Positions 19,176 to 27,839 of a stretch of DNA of 32,394 nt are shown here, piece after piece. The stretch is taken from contig RDXM01000123.1 in NCBI GenBank assembly GCA_004292595.1, positions 1 to 32,394 on the forward strand, in the 5' to 3' direction. The translations under genes were made by a program, and so were the position numbers. A model generated the notes under the pieces. That model did no database searches. It had not been told where the DNA came from and worked only from the letters and a program-made list of their open reading frames with translations. Origin of the DNA: Candidatus Kapaibacterium sp. GTDB lineage: Bacteria > Bacteroidota > Ignavibacteria > Kapaibacteriales > UBA4661. Numbering within the stretch: position 1 is the stretch's first letter; each line of letters starts with the position of its first letter.

Positions 19176-19200
19176 AAAGCCCGTATTTATGCGGGCTTTT
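19176..19200 (+). terminator. Intrinsic terminator after the adaptor gene
   Basis: AAAGCCCG pairs with CGGGCTTT around an 8-base loop, followed by a short T-run. In the opposite direction it lies just beyond the end of the Uma2 remnant. Confidence 0.8.
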
Positions 19201-19209
19201 GTTATTTAT

Positions 19210-19652
19210 TCAGGATTTTTTTAGCATTTGTTTGAGCGCGGCGGTATTTTCTTTTCGATGAAAAATAGCGCGAATTGGTATCGTGAAATCCTTCAGCGCG
19301 AGACTCGTAATCATCCCGTCTTTAGCTTTCAGCAAAAGTTCGTACTTGCCTTTGTGCAGGTTGTACTGCTCGACTGTGCCTGTGTCGGGGTCAATAATCC
19401 AGTATTCAAGCACTCCGTGAGCAGCGTAATCTTTGAACTTCACTGTTTTATCATTCTTGGCATATGCCGCTTCATTACTAGTGAATGGAACACAATTTCA
19501 CCATTGATGAATTCCATTTTTTTGTTTTCATCAATGATTTCGTAGAAATGAAGCCGCTTTGTGCGTTCTTCGTCCAAAGATTTTTGTATCTCGGAAATGA
19601 ATAAGAGCGCATTCGGCAGTGCAAGCACTTGTTTTGTGAGACGAGTATTCAT
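19210..19652 (-). pseudogene. Uma2-family endonuclease remnant with internal deletion
   Basis: Two pieces of one Uma2 (DUF820) protein remain. The N-terminal piece (19652 to about 19465) ends FYEIIDENKKMEFINGEI and VFHSLVMKRH, then runs out of family similarity and stops at 19440. The C-terminal piece is one frame over and begins about AKNDKTVKFKDYAAHGV, then LEYWIIDPDTGTVEQY, ending at 19210. The roughly 80-90 residue middle, which normally carries the PD-(D/E)xK catalytic residues (PDI...EI), is absent. The combined length is about 145 residues against about 190 for the family. The event was therefore an out-of-frame internal deletion, not just a point frameshift. A GTG at 19443 could allow translation of the tail alone, but with no catalytic site. 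The start at 19652 is chosen by family length. Confidence 0.75.
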
Positions 19653-19826
19653 CCGGTTTCTAAGGAATGAAATTGTTATACTTAAAAATGGGTAAAAATT
19701 GCATATCAAAAAGTGAAAGCGTTGAGATGTAGTCCACCTCAAAGGTGGACTACATCTGAAGCAACAAACCTTTTTTAGTATAGCTGAGTGAATGCAATAT
19801 TACAACTTTTTCATCATCCCTCAAAG

Positions 19827-19863
19827 TGTCCGCTTTTGAACAGTTTGTGTGCGCTGGTGAACA
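19827..19863 (+). promoter_or_regulatory. Two-box putative enhancer site before the permease gene
   Basis: Box 1, TGTCCGCTTTTGAACA (19827-19842), fits the inverted repeat. Box 2, TGTGCGCTGGTGAACA (19848-19863), has both half sites here, with one change. Box 1 starts 92 bp before the GG at 19919, exactly as in the other two modules. Confidence 0.75.
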
Positions 19864-19916
19864 ATGTACGATACATAAAAAACCTTGAATGCCGCACAAA
19901 TACTCGCTGTCATGTT

Positions 19917-19934
19917 TTGGCACGGTGTTTGAAC
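19917..19934 (+). promoter_or_regulatory. Sigma-54-like promoter of the permease gene
   Basis: TTGGCACGGTGTTTGAAC has a consensus TTGGCACG -24 element. The -12 position reads GA within TTTGA instead of GC. The start codon of the permease is 82 bp downstream. Confidence 0.65.
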
Positions 19935-20014
19935 AAAACCTCATATCGGTGAAAATATCACCGCCAATTTCAAAAACGTGAATTGTACTTCTCACTTGCA
20001 AGTAAGGAACGAAT

Positions 20015-22492
20015 ATGTTTGCAAATTACCTCAAACTCGCTTTTCGTGCGCTCTGGCGACGTAAATTTACCACCGGACTCAACGTACTCGGTCTCGCGCT
20101 TGGCATGACGGCATTTTTATTCTTGATGGAATTTGCCAGCTTTCATGCGGGGTTTGATGCTTTTCACCCAAACGCAAACCGCCTTTTCCGCTTCGTTGGC
20201 ACATCGCGCATGGGAGGGATTGGCAATGTGTCGCCCGCTATGCTTGCTCTGCGCGACCGTTTCCCCAGCATTGAAGCTATTCCGACGTTTATGACCAGCG
20301 CGGGTGGTGTGGTGCAATACAAACCACAAAGTGCTGTCGAAGGCGCACAAACACTCGCTTTCCAAGAAGGCGATGTGGCGTACGGCAATAACGATATTTT
20401 CCGCGCATTTTCATTCCCTTTTCTTGCGGGCAGTCCCGACCTTGATAAGCCAAATACGATGGTAATAACAGCCTCCGCAGCGCAGAAATACTTCGCTTGC
20501 AACGGAAATTACCAAAGCGCGATTGGAAAACGCTTGCTTGTGGCGAATCAATTTACCCCCAACGAGTTCACCGTTACAGGCGTGATGCAGGATATTCCTG
20601 AAAATTCTCACTTGAAGGGAAATATGCTCTTTTCGCTCCAAACCCTTGCCAATCCTGCAAACTTGAATAATAACAGTTGGGCAAGTTTAGACCCGCAGAA
20701 TACATCAGGCTTTTTGACGGCATATATTTTGCTGAAGGAAGGCGCGAAAGCCGCAGAAATGGAAGCGCAGATGGCAGAACTGAGCAAAAAAATGGGTGAT
20801 TTGGATGTTACTTGGCACTTGCAGCCAATTCGCTCCATTCACACAGGCGATGGCTTCAACGACCCACTTCCAAATGCCGCAGCACTCAAACACGTGGTTA
20901 TTGCTAGTTCCATCGCTTTTTTTGTTCTTGCTTTGGCGTGGATAAATTACATCAATCTTTCGACAGCATTTGGACTCTCCAGAGCGCGTGAAATTGGGGT
21001 TCGTAAGGCGATTGGCGCGTCACGTCAGCACCTTGTTTTGCCGTATTTGTTGGAATGCGCTCTGCTGACTTTCGCCGCACTTCTCATCGCGCTCACAGCT
21101 GTTGAACTGCTCCAAAAGCCGCTTAATACCTTGCTTGGCGCGAAATTGAATCTTGGTTATGCACTTTCGTTTGGCATTGGTTCGTGGGGAATTGTAGCAT
21201 TGGTGCTGGGTGCAATGCTGTCGGGCGGCTACGTCGCGCTTGTTTTGACGGGTGTGGACCCGATTGTAGTTCTGCGCGGCAATTTTGCACGCTCGGCGCG
21301 TGGCGGTCGGATTCGCTCAACGCTTGTCGTGGTGCAGTTTGCGGTCTCGATTGTGTTTATTGCAGGAACAGTGATTGTTTGGCAACAGTTAAACTTTATG
21401 CGCGGACGTGATTTGGGCATGAACTTGGAACAGCTTCTCGTGATTGACGGACCGCAAATTGTGGAAAAAACATCCGATGGTAAAAAGGATATGCGACCAG
21501 CACTGGTCTTCAAGCAAGAATTGGCGCGGTTGCCGTTTGTACAAAAAGTTGCTGGCAGCCAGAATATTCCGGGCGAAGGCTATAACTTCTCCACCGAAGG
21601 AATCACCAGCACTGCGGGGCAAAAAGGCGACGAGAAAAAACGCTACAATATGCTGATTGCCGATGAAAACTACTTCGCAACCTACGAAATGAAGTTTGTG
21701 AGCGGCAAAGGCTATCAAAACACCGATAATAATGGAGATTTTAAGCTGCGAAATGTTGTTGTGAATGAGTCGGCGATGCAGCAACTTGGCTTCAGAACAG
21801 CGTCGGAGGCGGTTGGGCAATGTATCCAATGGGGCGATGATACAAAAGGGCAGCGTATTCAAATTTGTGGTGTGGTCAAAAATTACCATCACAAGTCGCT
21901 TCATGGCGCGATTGAGCCAATTATTTTTTGTCCAAGCGACGCAACGAGTTGCTTCACACTTCGTATGACGACCAACAACGTGCAAGCAAACATGGCAACG
22001 CTGGAGCAGCTTTACAAGCGCATTCTGCCTGGAAACCCCTTCATTGCTCGCTTTGCAGACGAGATTTTCCAAAAGCAATACGAAGATGATAGTCGCGGCG
22101 GGAATTTATTCGCAATTTTTAGCTCCATCGCCATCGTGATTGCTTGCTTGGGACTCTTTGGTTTGGCAGCGTTTGCGGCGGAATCTCGCACGAAAGAAAT
22201 TGGTGTGCGCAAGGTTTTGGGCGCGTCGGAAGCAAGTATTGTTGCGCTTCTGAGCAAAGACTTCTTGAAACTCGTTGCTATCGCGTTTGTGATTGGTGCG
22301 CCGCTTGCTTTTTGGCTTATGAGCGTGTGGCTGCAAGATTTCGCCTACCACGTCGAACTCCGCTCTGGCTTTGGTGTTGCGGTGTTAGCGATTGCGGGAA
22401 TTGTGTCGGCGGGCGTAGCATTTATGACGGTTGCAGGGCAGGCATGGAAGGCGGCGCGGGCAAATGCGGTGAAATCGCTCAGGCATGAGTAG
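20015..22492 (+). CDS. ABC transporter permease, MacB/FtsX type
   Basis: This inner-membrane permease of 825 residues belongs to the large FtsX-domain class common in Bacteroidota. It has a duplicated layout. TM1 (about 18-42, FTTGLNVLGLALGMTAFLFL) is followed by a periplasmic MacB core-like domain (about 45-285) and an FtsX bundle (about 290-410, with SRAREIGVRKAIGASRQHLV). A fresh TM (about 428-448) is followed by a second periplasmic domain (about 450-690) and a second FtsX bundle (about 705-815, with SRTKEIGVRKVLGASEASIV). The paired EIGVRKxxGAS loops are where such permeases contact their ATPase. The start has an AAGGA ribosome site. A sigma-54-like promoter upstream links it with the adaptor (17901) and ATPase (3934). 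It ends 17 bp from the convergent Uma2 gene. The exported substrate is unknown. Confidence 0.92.
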   Translation: MFANYLKLAFRALWRRKFTTGLNVLGLALGMTAFLFLMEFASFHAGFDAFHPNANRLFRFVGTSRMGGIGNVSPAMLALRDRFPSIEAIPTFMTSAGGVVQYKPQSAVEGAQTLAFQEGDVAYGNNDIFRAFSFPFLAGSPDLDKPNTMVITASAAQKYFACNGNYQSAIGKRLLVANQFTPNEFTVTGVMQDIPENSHLKGNMLFSLQTLANPANLNNNSWASLDPQNTSGFLTAYILLKEGAKAAEMEAQMAELSKKMGDLDVTWHLQPIRSIHTGDGFNDPLPNAAALKHVVIASSIAFFVLALAWINYINLSTAFGLSRAREIGVRKAIGASRQHLVLPYLLECALLTFAALLIALTAVELLQKPLNTLLGAKLNLGYALSFGIGSWGIVALVLGAMLSGGYVALVLTGVDPIVVLRGNFARSARGGRIRSTLVVVQFAVSIVFIAGTVIVWQQLNFMRGRDLGMNLEQLLVIDGPQIVEKTSDGKKDMRPALVFKQELARLPFVQKVAGSQNIPGEGYNFSTEGITSTAGQKGDEKKRYNMLIADENYFATYEMKFVSGKGYQNTDNNGDFKLRNVVVNESAMQQLGFRTASEAVGQCIQWGDDTKGQRIQICGVVKNYHHKSLHGAIEPIIFCPSDATSCFTLRMTTNNVQANMATLEQLYKRILPGNPFIARFADEIFQKQYEDDSRGGNLFAIFSSIAIVIACLGLFGLAAFAAESRTKEIGVRKVLGASEASIVALLSKDFLKLVAIAFVIGAPLAFWLMSVWLQDFAYHVELRSGFGVAVLAIAGIVSAGVAFMTVAGQAWKAARANAVKSLRHE

Positions 22493-22509
22493 TGGTGCGG
22501 CTTGCGATT

Positions 22510-22932
22510 TCACAACAACTCTTGCAAATCCAGTTGTAATGCGCTGCTAAAGGAAGGCTGCTTCAATACATCGCCACGATATTTGTCGAATTGAAACCAT
22601 CGAAGGTGCTTGTAATCATAGACAAATCCTTCTTGAATGCCGTAATTCGTGGTGGAAATGAGTTTGCGTACTTTGTCAAGGTCGTTCCGAACACCCGCGC
22701 CATGAGCAATTTCAATAATGACGGGAACGGTATCTTGCACTTCATCAACAAGGATAATATCAGGAACGGGGCTGCTTTGGCTTTCATCCAGCATTGTTTC
22801 TGGTAGTGGTTCAAAAGGAATTTCACCAGCGTAAAATTTTGCCAGAAGTTGAGCCGTTATTTTGGCAATCAAGCGTTGGTGCGCTCTTGGAGCATTGATG
22901 CCCATTATCGTTACCTCTTCGAGACTGACCAT
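22510..22932 (-). CDS. Uma2-like (DUF820) PD-(D/E)xK endonuclease family protein
   Basis: This small protein of 140 residues resembles the short Uma2 variants seen in Bacteroidota. The likely nuclease-fold core includes ETMLDE, then SPVPDIILVDE (Asp of the PD motif), VIIEIAHGAGVRNDLDKVRK (Glu and downstream Lys), and the C-terminal NYGIQEGFVYDY. Biochemical function of Uma2 proteins is mostly uncharacterised; nuclease activity is inferred from fold. It appears intact, unlike the relative at 19210-19652. It is antisense between the permease and the second ATPase, so it interrupts what is otherwise a same-direction efflux cluster. An internal ATG at 22905 is an alternative start. Confidence 0.75.
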   Translation of the reverse strand: MVSLEEVTIMGINAPRAHQRLIAKITAQLLAKFYAGEIPFEPLPETMLDESQSSPVPDIILVDEVQDTVPVIIEIAHGAGVRNDLDKVRKLISTTNYGIQEGFVYDYKHLRWFQFDKYRGDVLKQPSFSSALQLDLQELL

Positions 22933-23037
22933 ACAGTACGGTACAAAAGTGAGTGTTGTGGAAAATTATAGTGCAAATTGAGTAATTTCAACATTGAAAA
23001 CAAATCAAATTTCCCTTCAAATTTTTAGGATAAAGCA

Positions 23038-23721
23038 ATGATTAAGTTGAAGAATATCAAAAAGTTCTACCGTACCGAAGAGGTAGAAACTACCGCGCTG
23101 AACGGCGTTTCGTTTGAAATCCACAATGGCGAATTTGTTGCCATCATGGGACCCTCAGGCTGCGGTAAATCCACGCTTCTCAACATTTTGGGAATGCTCG
23201 ACAATCCCGACGGTGGCGAATACCATTTTTACGAACACGAAATTGCGGGCTACAATGAACGCCAACGCGCTGAACTCCGCAAGAAATCTATCGGCTTCGT
23301 GTTTCAAAGTTTCAACTTAATTGATGAACTCACCGTTTTTGAAAACGTCGAATTGCCGCTTCTCTACTTGGGTTTCGATGCCGATTATCGCAAAAAGCGC
23401 GTGGAAGAAGTTTTGGAGCAGATGCAAATGATGCACCGCCGCAACCACTTTCCGCAGCAGCTCTCCGGCGGACAGCAACAGCGCGTGGCAGTAGCGCGGG
23501 CAATCGTCGGTAAGCCGCTTGTTATCTTTGCCGATGAGCCAACGGGGAACTTGGATTCCAAAAATGGCTCGGAAGTAATGACGCTCCTCACCGAGTTGAA
23601 TAAAGCAGGTTCGACAGTGATAATGGTAACGCACACGCCAGAATTTGCCGAGTACGCAGGGCGCACGATTCATCTTTTCGATGGTCAAGTTGTAACCGAA
23701 AATATTCGGTCAATGAATTAA
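23038..23721 (+). CDS. ABC transporter ATP-binding protein (MacB/LolD type)
   Basis: This 227-residue ATPase has canonical motifs: Walker A GPSGCGKST, Q-loop FVFQSFNLIDELTV, signature LSGGQQQRVAVARA, Walker B VIFADE, D-loop GNLDS and switch His in VTHTPEFAEY. It would power one of the FtsX-type permeases nearby (20015 on the same strand or 23802, convergent). It is the close paralogue of the ATPase at 3934 and, unlike it, has the normal D-loop Asp. Upstream there is an AGGA ribosome site 8 bp before the ATG but no TTGGCAC element or TGTCCG box, so its control appears different from that of the three sigma-54-type genes. A TACGGTAC-like palindrome near 22937 is the only notable upstream feature. 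Confidence 0.93.
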   Translation: MIKLKNIKKFYRTEEVETTALNGVSFEIHNGEFVAIMGPSGCGKSTLLNILGMLDNPDGGEYHFYEHEIAGYNERQRAELRKKSIGFVFQSFNLIDELTVFENVELPLLYLGFDADYRKKRVEEVLEQMQMMHRRNHFPQQLSGGQQQRVAVARAIVGKPLVIFADEPTGNLDSKNGSEVMTLLTELNKAGSTVIMVTHTPEFAEYAGRTIHLFDGQVVTENIRSMN

Positions 23722-23744
23722 CCATGAATTAACATTGTGTATTT

Positions 23745-23785
23745 CGCCCGACGGCTGTTATCGCAAGGACAAGAGCCGTTGGGCG
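23745..23785. terminator. Hairpin between convergent ATPase and permease genes
   Basis: CGCCCGACGGCT pairs with AGCCGTTGGGCG around a 17-base loop. There is no T-run on either side, so it may be a transcript-stabilising stem or a weak bidirectional terminator. Confidence 0.5.
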
Positions 23786-23801
23786 GATGCTCTGCCAGTG
23801 G

Positions 23802-26453
23802 CTATTCCTCCCGCAACGCCAGTGCTGGCGCGATGCGCGAGCTTTTCCATGCTGGGTATAATCCCGCCAAAAATGCTGCAACAATAGATAACATCACGGC
23901 TTGAAGCAATATCTCAGGCGAGACAAAAAACTGCAAACTCCACCCAAACGAGCGTTGGTTGATGACGTAAATCAGCGTGAGCGCGAGAATGATGCCCATT
24001 GGAAGGGCGAGAATCCCTGCAAGTAAGCCGATAAGCGTGGTTTGGATAGTAGTCAAAAGCCAGACCTGGCGCGGCGTTACGCCGTTTGCCCTCAAAACCC
24101 CGATTTCACGCGCCTTCTCGAACTGCAATGCCATCAGTGCCGATAGTACGCCCACAAACGAAACGAAAATCGTGAGCAATCGCAGCACGTCGGTTATAGC
24201 AAACGTGCGGTCGAAAATTTCCAACGATGTTGCCAGCAACGCACGATTTGACCGTATGTTCAGCTCTTGACGGTCGCGTGTGAGAAGCTGCAAATCATGA
24301 ATCAAACTGTCGGGCGAAATCCCATTTTTCACGAAAATACTGATGCCAGAATTCGTGCGGTCATTCCAGAAAGTATTGTAAACACTGCGTTCCAGCACGA
24401 TGATACCAATATCCGACGCATATTCGTAGTAAATCCCGCACACCCGCACTCGCTTCAAACCCGCATCGGTACTCAGTTCTACGCTATCGCCGCACGCAAT
24501 CTTATTTTTGAAGGAAAATGCTTCTGAAATAATCGCTTCGCCGCGCCGAAACTGTTCCCACACGAGGCGTTTATCACCCACTTCTTTGAAATGAAATCGC
24601 TGTGCGGTGCTAGGGCTGAGATTGGTTGTTAAGACTTGTACAAGGCGTGTTTCCTTGTTTTGAGCGGTATTTTGTGAAAGAAATTGCCCTTGTTCGGGGA
24701 AGTGCGCTTCTGCAAGAATTGTCCGAAAACTTGTCCATTCCTTGACGTGCGGATGAGTGGTGATGCGGCTGAGAGCAATGGAATCAATAACAGCATCGCC
24801 GCGCCGCGCAATGAGACTTGGTGGAGAAATATAGATGTCGGCTGTAAGCGTGTAGGTAAGCCATTCTACAACCGTTTGCCGAAAAGAATTGACCATCACA
24901 CCCACGCCAATCGTTGCCGAAACAGCGACCATGAGCGAAGCAATCGCAATGCCCGTCCGCGAGAGCGACGTTGCAATGCCACGCACCGCCATACTGCCGA
25001 TAAAACCTGATGTTTGGCGAAGTATTGGTTGGAAAAGCCGCACAAACGCAAGCGTTACAATGGGAACAAGCAAAGCAAAGCCGCAAATCACGGGAAGCAA
25101 TCCCGCATACCCCGCATAAATACTTGCGCTTGGGTACATGAGCCACGCCACACCTACGCCGATTGACAGCGCACCCAGTCCCGCATACAGCCAGACACGA
25201 GCAACGATGCGCTGCTCTGCTTGTGAGCGATTCAACACAAGGCGTGGCGGCGTTTGTGTGGCTTCGCGGGCGGGGAGCAGTGCTGCGCCAATTACCCCAA
25301 ACGTGCCAAGCAGTGCGCCTTTCAGCAAAACGAGCGGCGAAATCTCCAAACCGCTCACCTGCACCGTGAAGTACAAATCGTTGATAGTCTGCGCAATGAG
25401 CCGCACGAAGCCGTTTCCAAGAATGATACCAAGCGCGAGACCGAGAATGGTGCCAATCAGCCCAATCACCAACGCCTCGCCCAGAATCAGCACAAATACT
25501 TGCTTCTGCGTTGTTCCGATAAGCCGCAGCATTCCGATATATTGCCGACGTTGCACAACGGAAAAGGTCATTGCATTGAAAATAATGAACAGCCCCACGA
25601 TGAGCGCGAGAAGACTGAGCGCGGTGAGGTTCAGGTCGAAAGCTCTCGCCATATCTGCGATGCGCTTGGGACGAGCCTGTGAGCGCGTAACTTCACAGCC
25701 ATTTGGCAGAAATGCTTGCAAACCAGCAATCGTGCGCTCTTCAACTTCTGGAGTGTTTTGCAAAATAAGGTCAATCCGCGAAAGTTTTCCCTGCATTTCC
25801 AAGAGTTCTTGTGCGGTGGAAATGTCGCACACAAGAAGGCTGGAAAGCGCACGTTTGCTTGCTTCGTCGCTTGGCGTGATTGTGCCTACGAGGAGCGCGA
25901 AATAGGTTTTTCCGCCGCGCTGTATTTGCAGCGTATCGCCAATGCGCAAGCCTAGTTCTGATGCGGTTTGTGAGGAAAGTACGCACGCATTTTTCTGGGT
26001 GAAAAACGGTGCGAGGTCGAAATTGCGGGCATTGCTGTTGGTGTTGAGAAATGTGCGGAAATCGCGCTCGGCAAAAATATCAATGCCAAAAACCTTAAAA
26101 ACCTGTTCTTGTGCGGTGTTTGGGGAATTTAATTGCACATTTTTCTTCACAAGAACGACGTTTCCCTCAACAACTGGCGCAGCGCGAAACGAAGGAATAG
26201 ATGTGGGAGGCGGGGAAGTCTTCAAAGCCGCATAAATGCTATCGGCAAAGCCAGTCGTGCTTCCCACGATGTGATGCGTCGCTTTTCCGCTCACGCCGTT
26301 GGACGATTGCTCGAAAGCCGCACGTGCGCTGGTGTTTGCGAGGTCGATAGCGATGACGATTGCCACGCCAAGTGCCACGCCAAGCACGGACAATGCTAAC
26401 TGCCACGGATGCCGAAGAAAATACCGAAACGAAGAGCGAAAGAGAGTATTCAT
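23802..26453 (-). CDS. ABC transporter permease with two FtsX domains
   Basis: This inner-membrane permease of 883 residues is larger than, and different from, the one at 20015. TM1 (about 18-38, LALSVLGVALGVAIVIAIDL) is followed by a periplasmic domain (about 40-265). A first FtsX bundle follows (about 270-400, with RRQYIGMLRLIGTTQKQVFV), then several further TMs (about 415-510) and a second periplasmic segment (about 540-745). A final FtsX bundle closes it (about 750-880, with KAREIGVLRANGVTPRQVWL). The layout resembles LolE/YbbP-like or DevC-like permeases that extract or export lipids or lipoproteins; the substrate is unknown. The ATG at 26453 was chosen because relatives begin just before TM1; an in-frame start at 26561 adds 36 unrelated residues. 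The convergent ATPase at 23038 is a possible partner. Its upstream flank contains a REPIN-like repeat. Confidence 0.88.
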   Translation of the reverse strand: MNTLFRSSFRYFLRHPWQLALSVLGVALGVAIVIAIDLANTSARAAFEQSSNGVSGKATHHIVGSTTGFADSIYAALKTSPPPTSIPSFRAAPVVEGNVVLVKKNVQLNSPNTAQEQVFKVFGIDIFAERDFRTFLNTNSNARNFDLAPFFTQKNACVLSSQTASELGLRIGDTLQIQRGGKTYFALLVGTITPSDEASKRALSSLLVCDISTAQELLEMQGKLSRIDLILQNTPEVEERTIAGLQAFLPNGCEVTRSQARPKRIADMARAFDLNLTALSLLALIVGLFIIFNAMTFSVVQRRQYIGMLRLIGTTQKQVFVLILGEALVIGLIGTILGLALGIILGNGFVRLIAQTINDLYFTVQVSGLEISPLVLLKGALLGTFGVIGAALLPAREATQTPPRLVLNRSQAEQRIVARVWLYAGLGALSIGVGVAWLMYPSASIYAGYAGLLPVICGFALLVPIVTLAFVRLFQPILRQTSGFIGSMAVRGIATSLSRTGIAIASLMVAVSATIGVGVMVNSFRQTVVEWLTYTLTADIYISPPSLIARRGDAVIDSIALSRITTHPHVKEWTSFRTILAEAHFPEQGQFLSQNTAQNKETRLVQVLTTNLSPSTAQRFHFKEVGDKRLVWEQFRRGEAIISEAFSFKNKIACGDSVELSTDAGLKRVRVCGIYYEYASDIGIIVLERSVYNTFWNDRTNSGISIFVKNGISPDSLIHDLQLLTRDRQELNIRSNRALLATSLEIFDRTFAITDVLRLLTIFVSFVGVLSALMALQFEKAREIGVLRANGVTPRQVWLLTTIQTTLIGLLAGILALPMGIILALTLIYVINQRSFGWSLQFFVSPEILLQAVMLSIVAAFLAGLYPAWKSSRIAPALALREE

Positions 26454-26561
26454 GCGGTGTGTAGGGAAGAAAAATACGTTTTTATTTGTCAAATCGCTGG
26501 CGAATGCGCATTTTAGAGCCTGATTGTTTTTCGTCTCTGTCCACGACAACACTTCTTTCAT

Positions 26562-26638
26562 AGTGGCACAGACATTCCTGTCTGTGAGTGGTAGCGAGGA
26601 AGTCAGGTAAGAACACAGACAGGAATATCTGTGCCACT
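26562..26638. repeat. REPIN-like inverted repeat, copy 1
   Basis: Two 25-base arms, 26562-26586 (starting AGTGGCACAGACATTCC) and 26614-26638, are inverted with one mismatch around a 27-base spacer. The arms match those of copy 2 (29435-29512) apart from a few positions. This is the layout of paired REP sequences mobilised in trans by RAYT transposases; no such gene is in the window. Confidence 0.85.
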
Positions 26639-26737
26639 GAAGCCTGATGCTGTCAATCTGGATTGATGTTCGCTAACCTCACACACAAGAACGAATGACA
26701 CACGATTCTATGATATTTTCTACGAAATTATTTGAAT

Positions 26738-27274
26738 ATGATTACACTTGTTGAAGGTATTATTGCGCTGAGTGTTATTCTCGGCATTGCAGGATATGTT
26801 GGTACAAAGTTCAGCTTTCCTGCGCTTTCTGAGCCACAGGGTTTGCTGGGCGATATGGAAGAGCATTACCTCACCTATCTCGACAAGCAAAAAGCTCTCT
26901 TTCTCTTGGAGCAGGAAAAACTTGAAAAATTGCAGCAAAACGAAAGCACACAAATGCAGGAACAAAGCGCACTTCCACAAAGCTCTGCGCAAATCAATGC
27001 AATCATTGATGATATTTTAGTCATCTTGAAGCCAGAAATAGACGGGCTTGCAGGGAAAATCAATGCAGGAACGTTCACTGCGGGCAAAGCGGTAGAAAAA
27101 CTCCGTGTTTTTCGCCATCTAGCGCCCATTGCTGAAGCCTTTGTGGAACGTCGCAAAGCTACTGGCGCACACCTTTCCGAGCGCGATGAAGAAAAACTCA
27201 TCACTGCCGTAAAAGACGCACTTCGTGCTGATGTACAAGAACGCATCATCAACTGGAAGCTCGGTGAAATGTAG
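26738..27274 (+). CDS. Unknown small membrane-anchored coiled-coil protein
   Basis: I do not recognise this 178-residue protein. One N-terminal TM helix (about 4-24, VEGIIALSVILGIAGYVGTK) is followed by a charged, Gln/Glu/Lys-rich helical stretch (about 42-80, likely coiled coil). The helical C-terminal domain (about 90-178) includes DGLAGKINAGTFTAGKAVEKL. There is no signal cleavage site, so it is probably anchored with the bulk in the cytoplasm. The ATG at 26738 is preferred to the TTG two codons earlier. It precedes the four-TM gene at 27840 on the same strand, separated by 565 bp. Composition and codon use look like those of its neighbours. Confidence 0.65.
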   Translation: MITLVEGIIALSVILGIAGYVGTKFSFPALSEPQGLLGDMEEHYLTYLDKQKALFLLEQEKLEKLQQNESTQMQEQSALPQSSAQINAIIDDILVILKPEIDGLAGKINAGTFTAGKAVEKLRVFRHLAPIAEAFVERRKATGAHLSERDEEKLITAVKDALRADVQERIINWKLGEM

Positions 27275-27839
27275 TGCGTATATTTTTGTCATTCCTCTAA
27301 TTTTTTATCGTCGCTTGTTGAGTTTGTCAAGTTTACCTGACACTTATGCTTGACACTTCCGTACAAAACGTGCTGTTTTTTTGTGCAGTTTACATCACAG
27401 AATGAAAAGTAATGCTTGAAAGCCGCATGGAATCTTGCTTTGGAGAGTGAAAAAATTCTTGGCATGACTTTTGGTCATATTGTTGGCATAACTAACTTGG
27501 TTCACACTTTTGAACTATCCAAATGCCACAGTTTCGACCCGTTGTTCTGTCCACACGAATTATCATCGTTTTGCTTGGTTTGCTGGCTATTGGTGCGATT
27601 GAAGCAGTTTTGTGAAAATGAAACTGAACATTGAAAATGCCTCGCCCAAATAGCATTCATGCGCGATTTGACCGTCCACCATCCGTTTGATGCCGATATT
27701 TGCTGTATTTGAGAGATGCACTGCAGAACATCCTCCCAATTATCCTTCCCTGAACACCGCTTCACGCCTAGCATGAGCCTCGTGTGGATGAGAACAACGC
27801 CAACACACGATTTTTCAGACCTTTTCTAAAGGTGGCTTC
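27275..27839. other. 565-bp intergenic region with degraded or small coding traces
   Basis: There is no convincing full gene. The left part has the related words CCTGACACTTATG and CTTGACACTTCC (27336-27360). A 30-residue frame with a hydrophobic helix lies at 27523-27615. The right part contains scattered short open stretches. An AAAGGTGG ribosome site (27828-27835) belongs to the gene at 27840. Confidence 0.4.
27523..27615 (+). CDS. Possible 30-residue single-TM peptide
   Basis: The ATG at 27523 opens a frame that begins MPQFRPVVLSTR and continues into a hydrophobic helix, IIIVLLGLLAIGAIEAVL, before a TGA. The positive-inside layout (Arg residues before the helix) is plausible for a small membrane peptide. 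No clear ribosome site precedes it. It could equally be the surviving N-terminus of a lost gene. Confidence 0.25.
   Translation: MPQFRPVVLSTRIIIVLLGLLAIGAIEAVL

Larger units (their letters stand above)
19653..20014. other. Upstream region of the permease gene
   Basis: There is no gene in these 362 bases. They contain a hairpin near 19733-19755 (TAGTCCACCT ... AGGTGGACTA), the enhancer boxes (19827-19863), the sigma-54-like promoter and an AAGGA ribosome site before the ATG at 20015. Confidence 0.6.

Noticed and set aside
25138-25905. Long 255-codon open frame antisense to the large permease
   Set aside because: Ser/Arg/Pro-rich shadow frame; the permease on the other strand is clearly real.
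27356-27448. Possible fourth copy of the enhancer module (CTTCCGTACAAAACG and GCTTGAAAGCCGCATGG resemble parts of the 19.8 kb module)
   Set aside because: The inverted repeat is not kept and there is no TTGGCAC element at the required 92-bp distance.
27416-27634. 72-codon frame in the 27.3-27.8 kb gap
   Set aside because: Cys/His-rich with no recognisable pattern or ribosome site; the overlapping TM peptide frame is a slightly better candidate.
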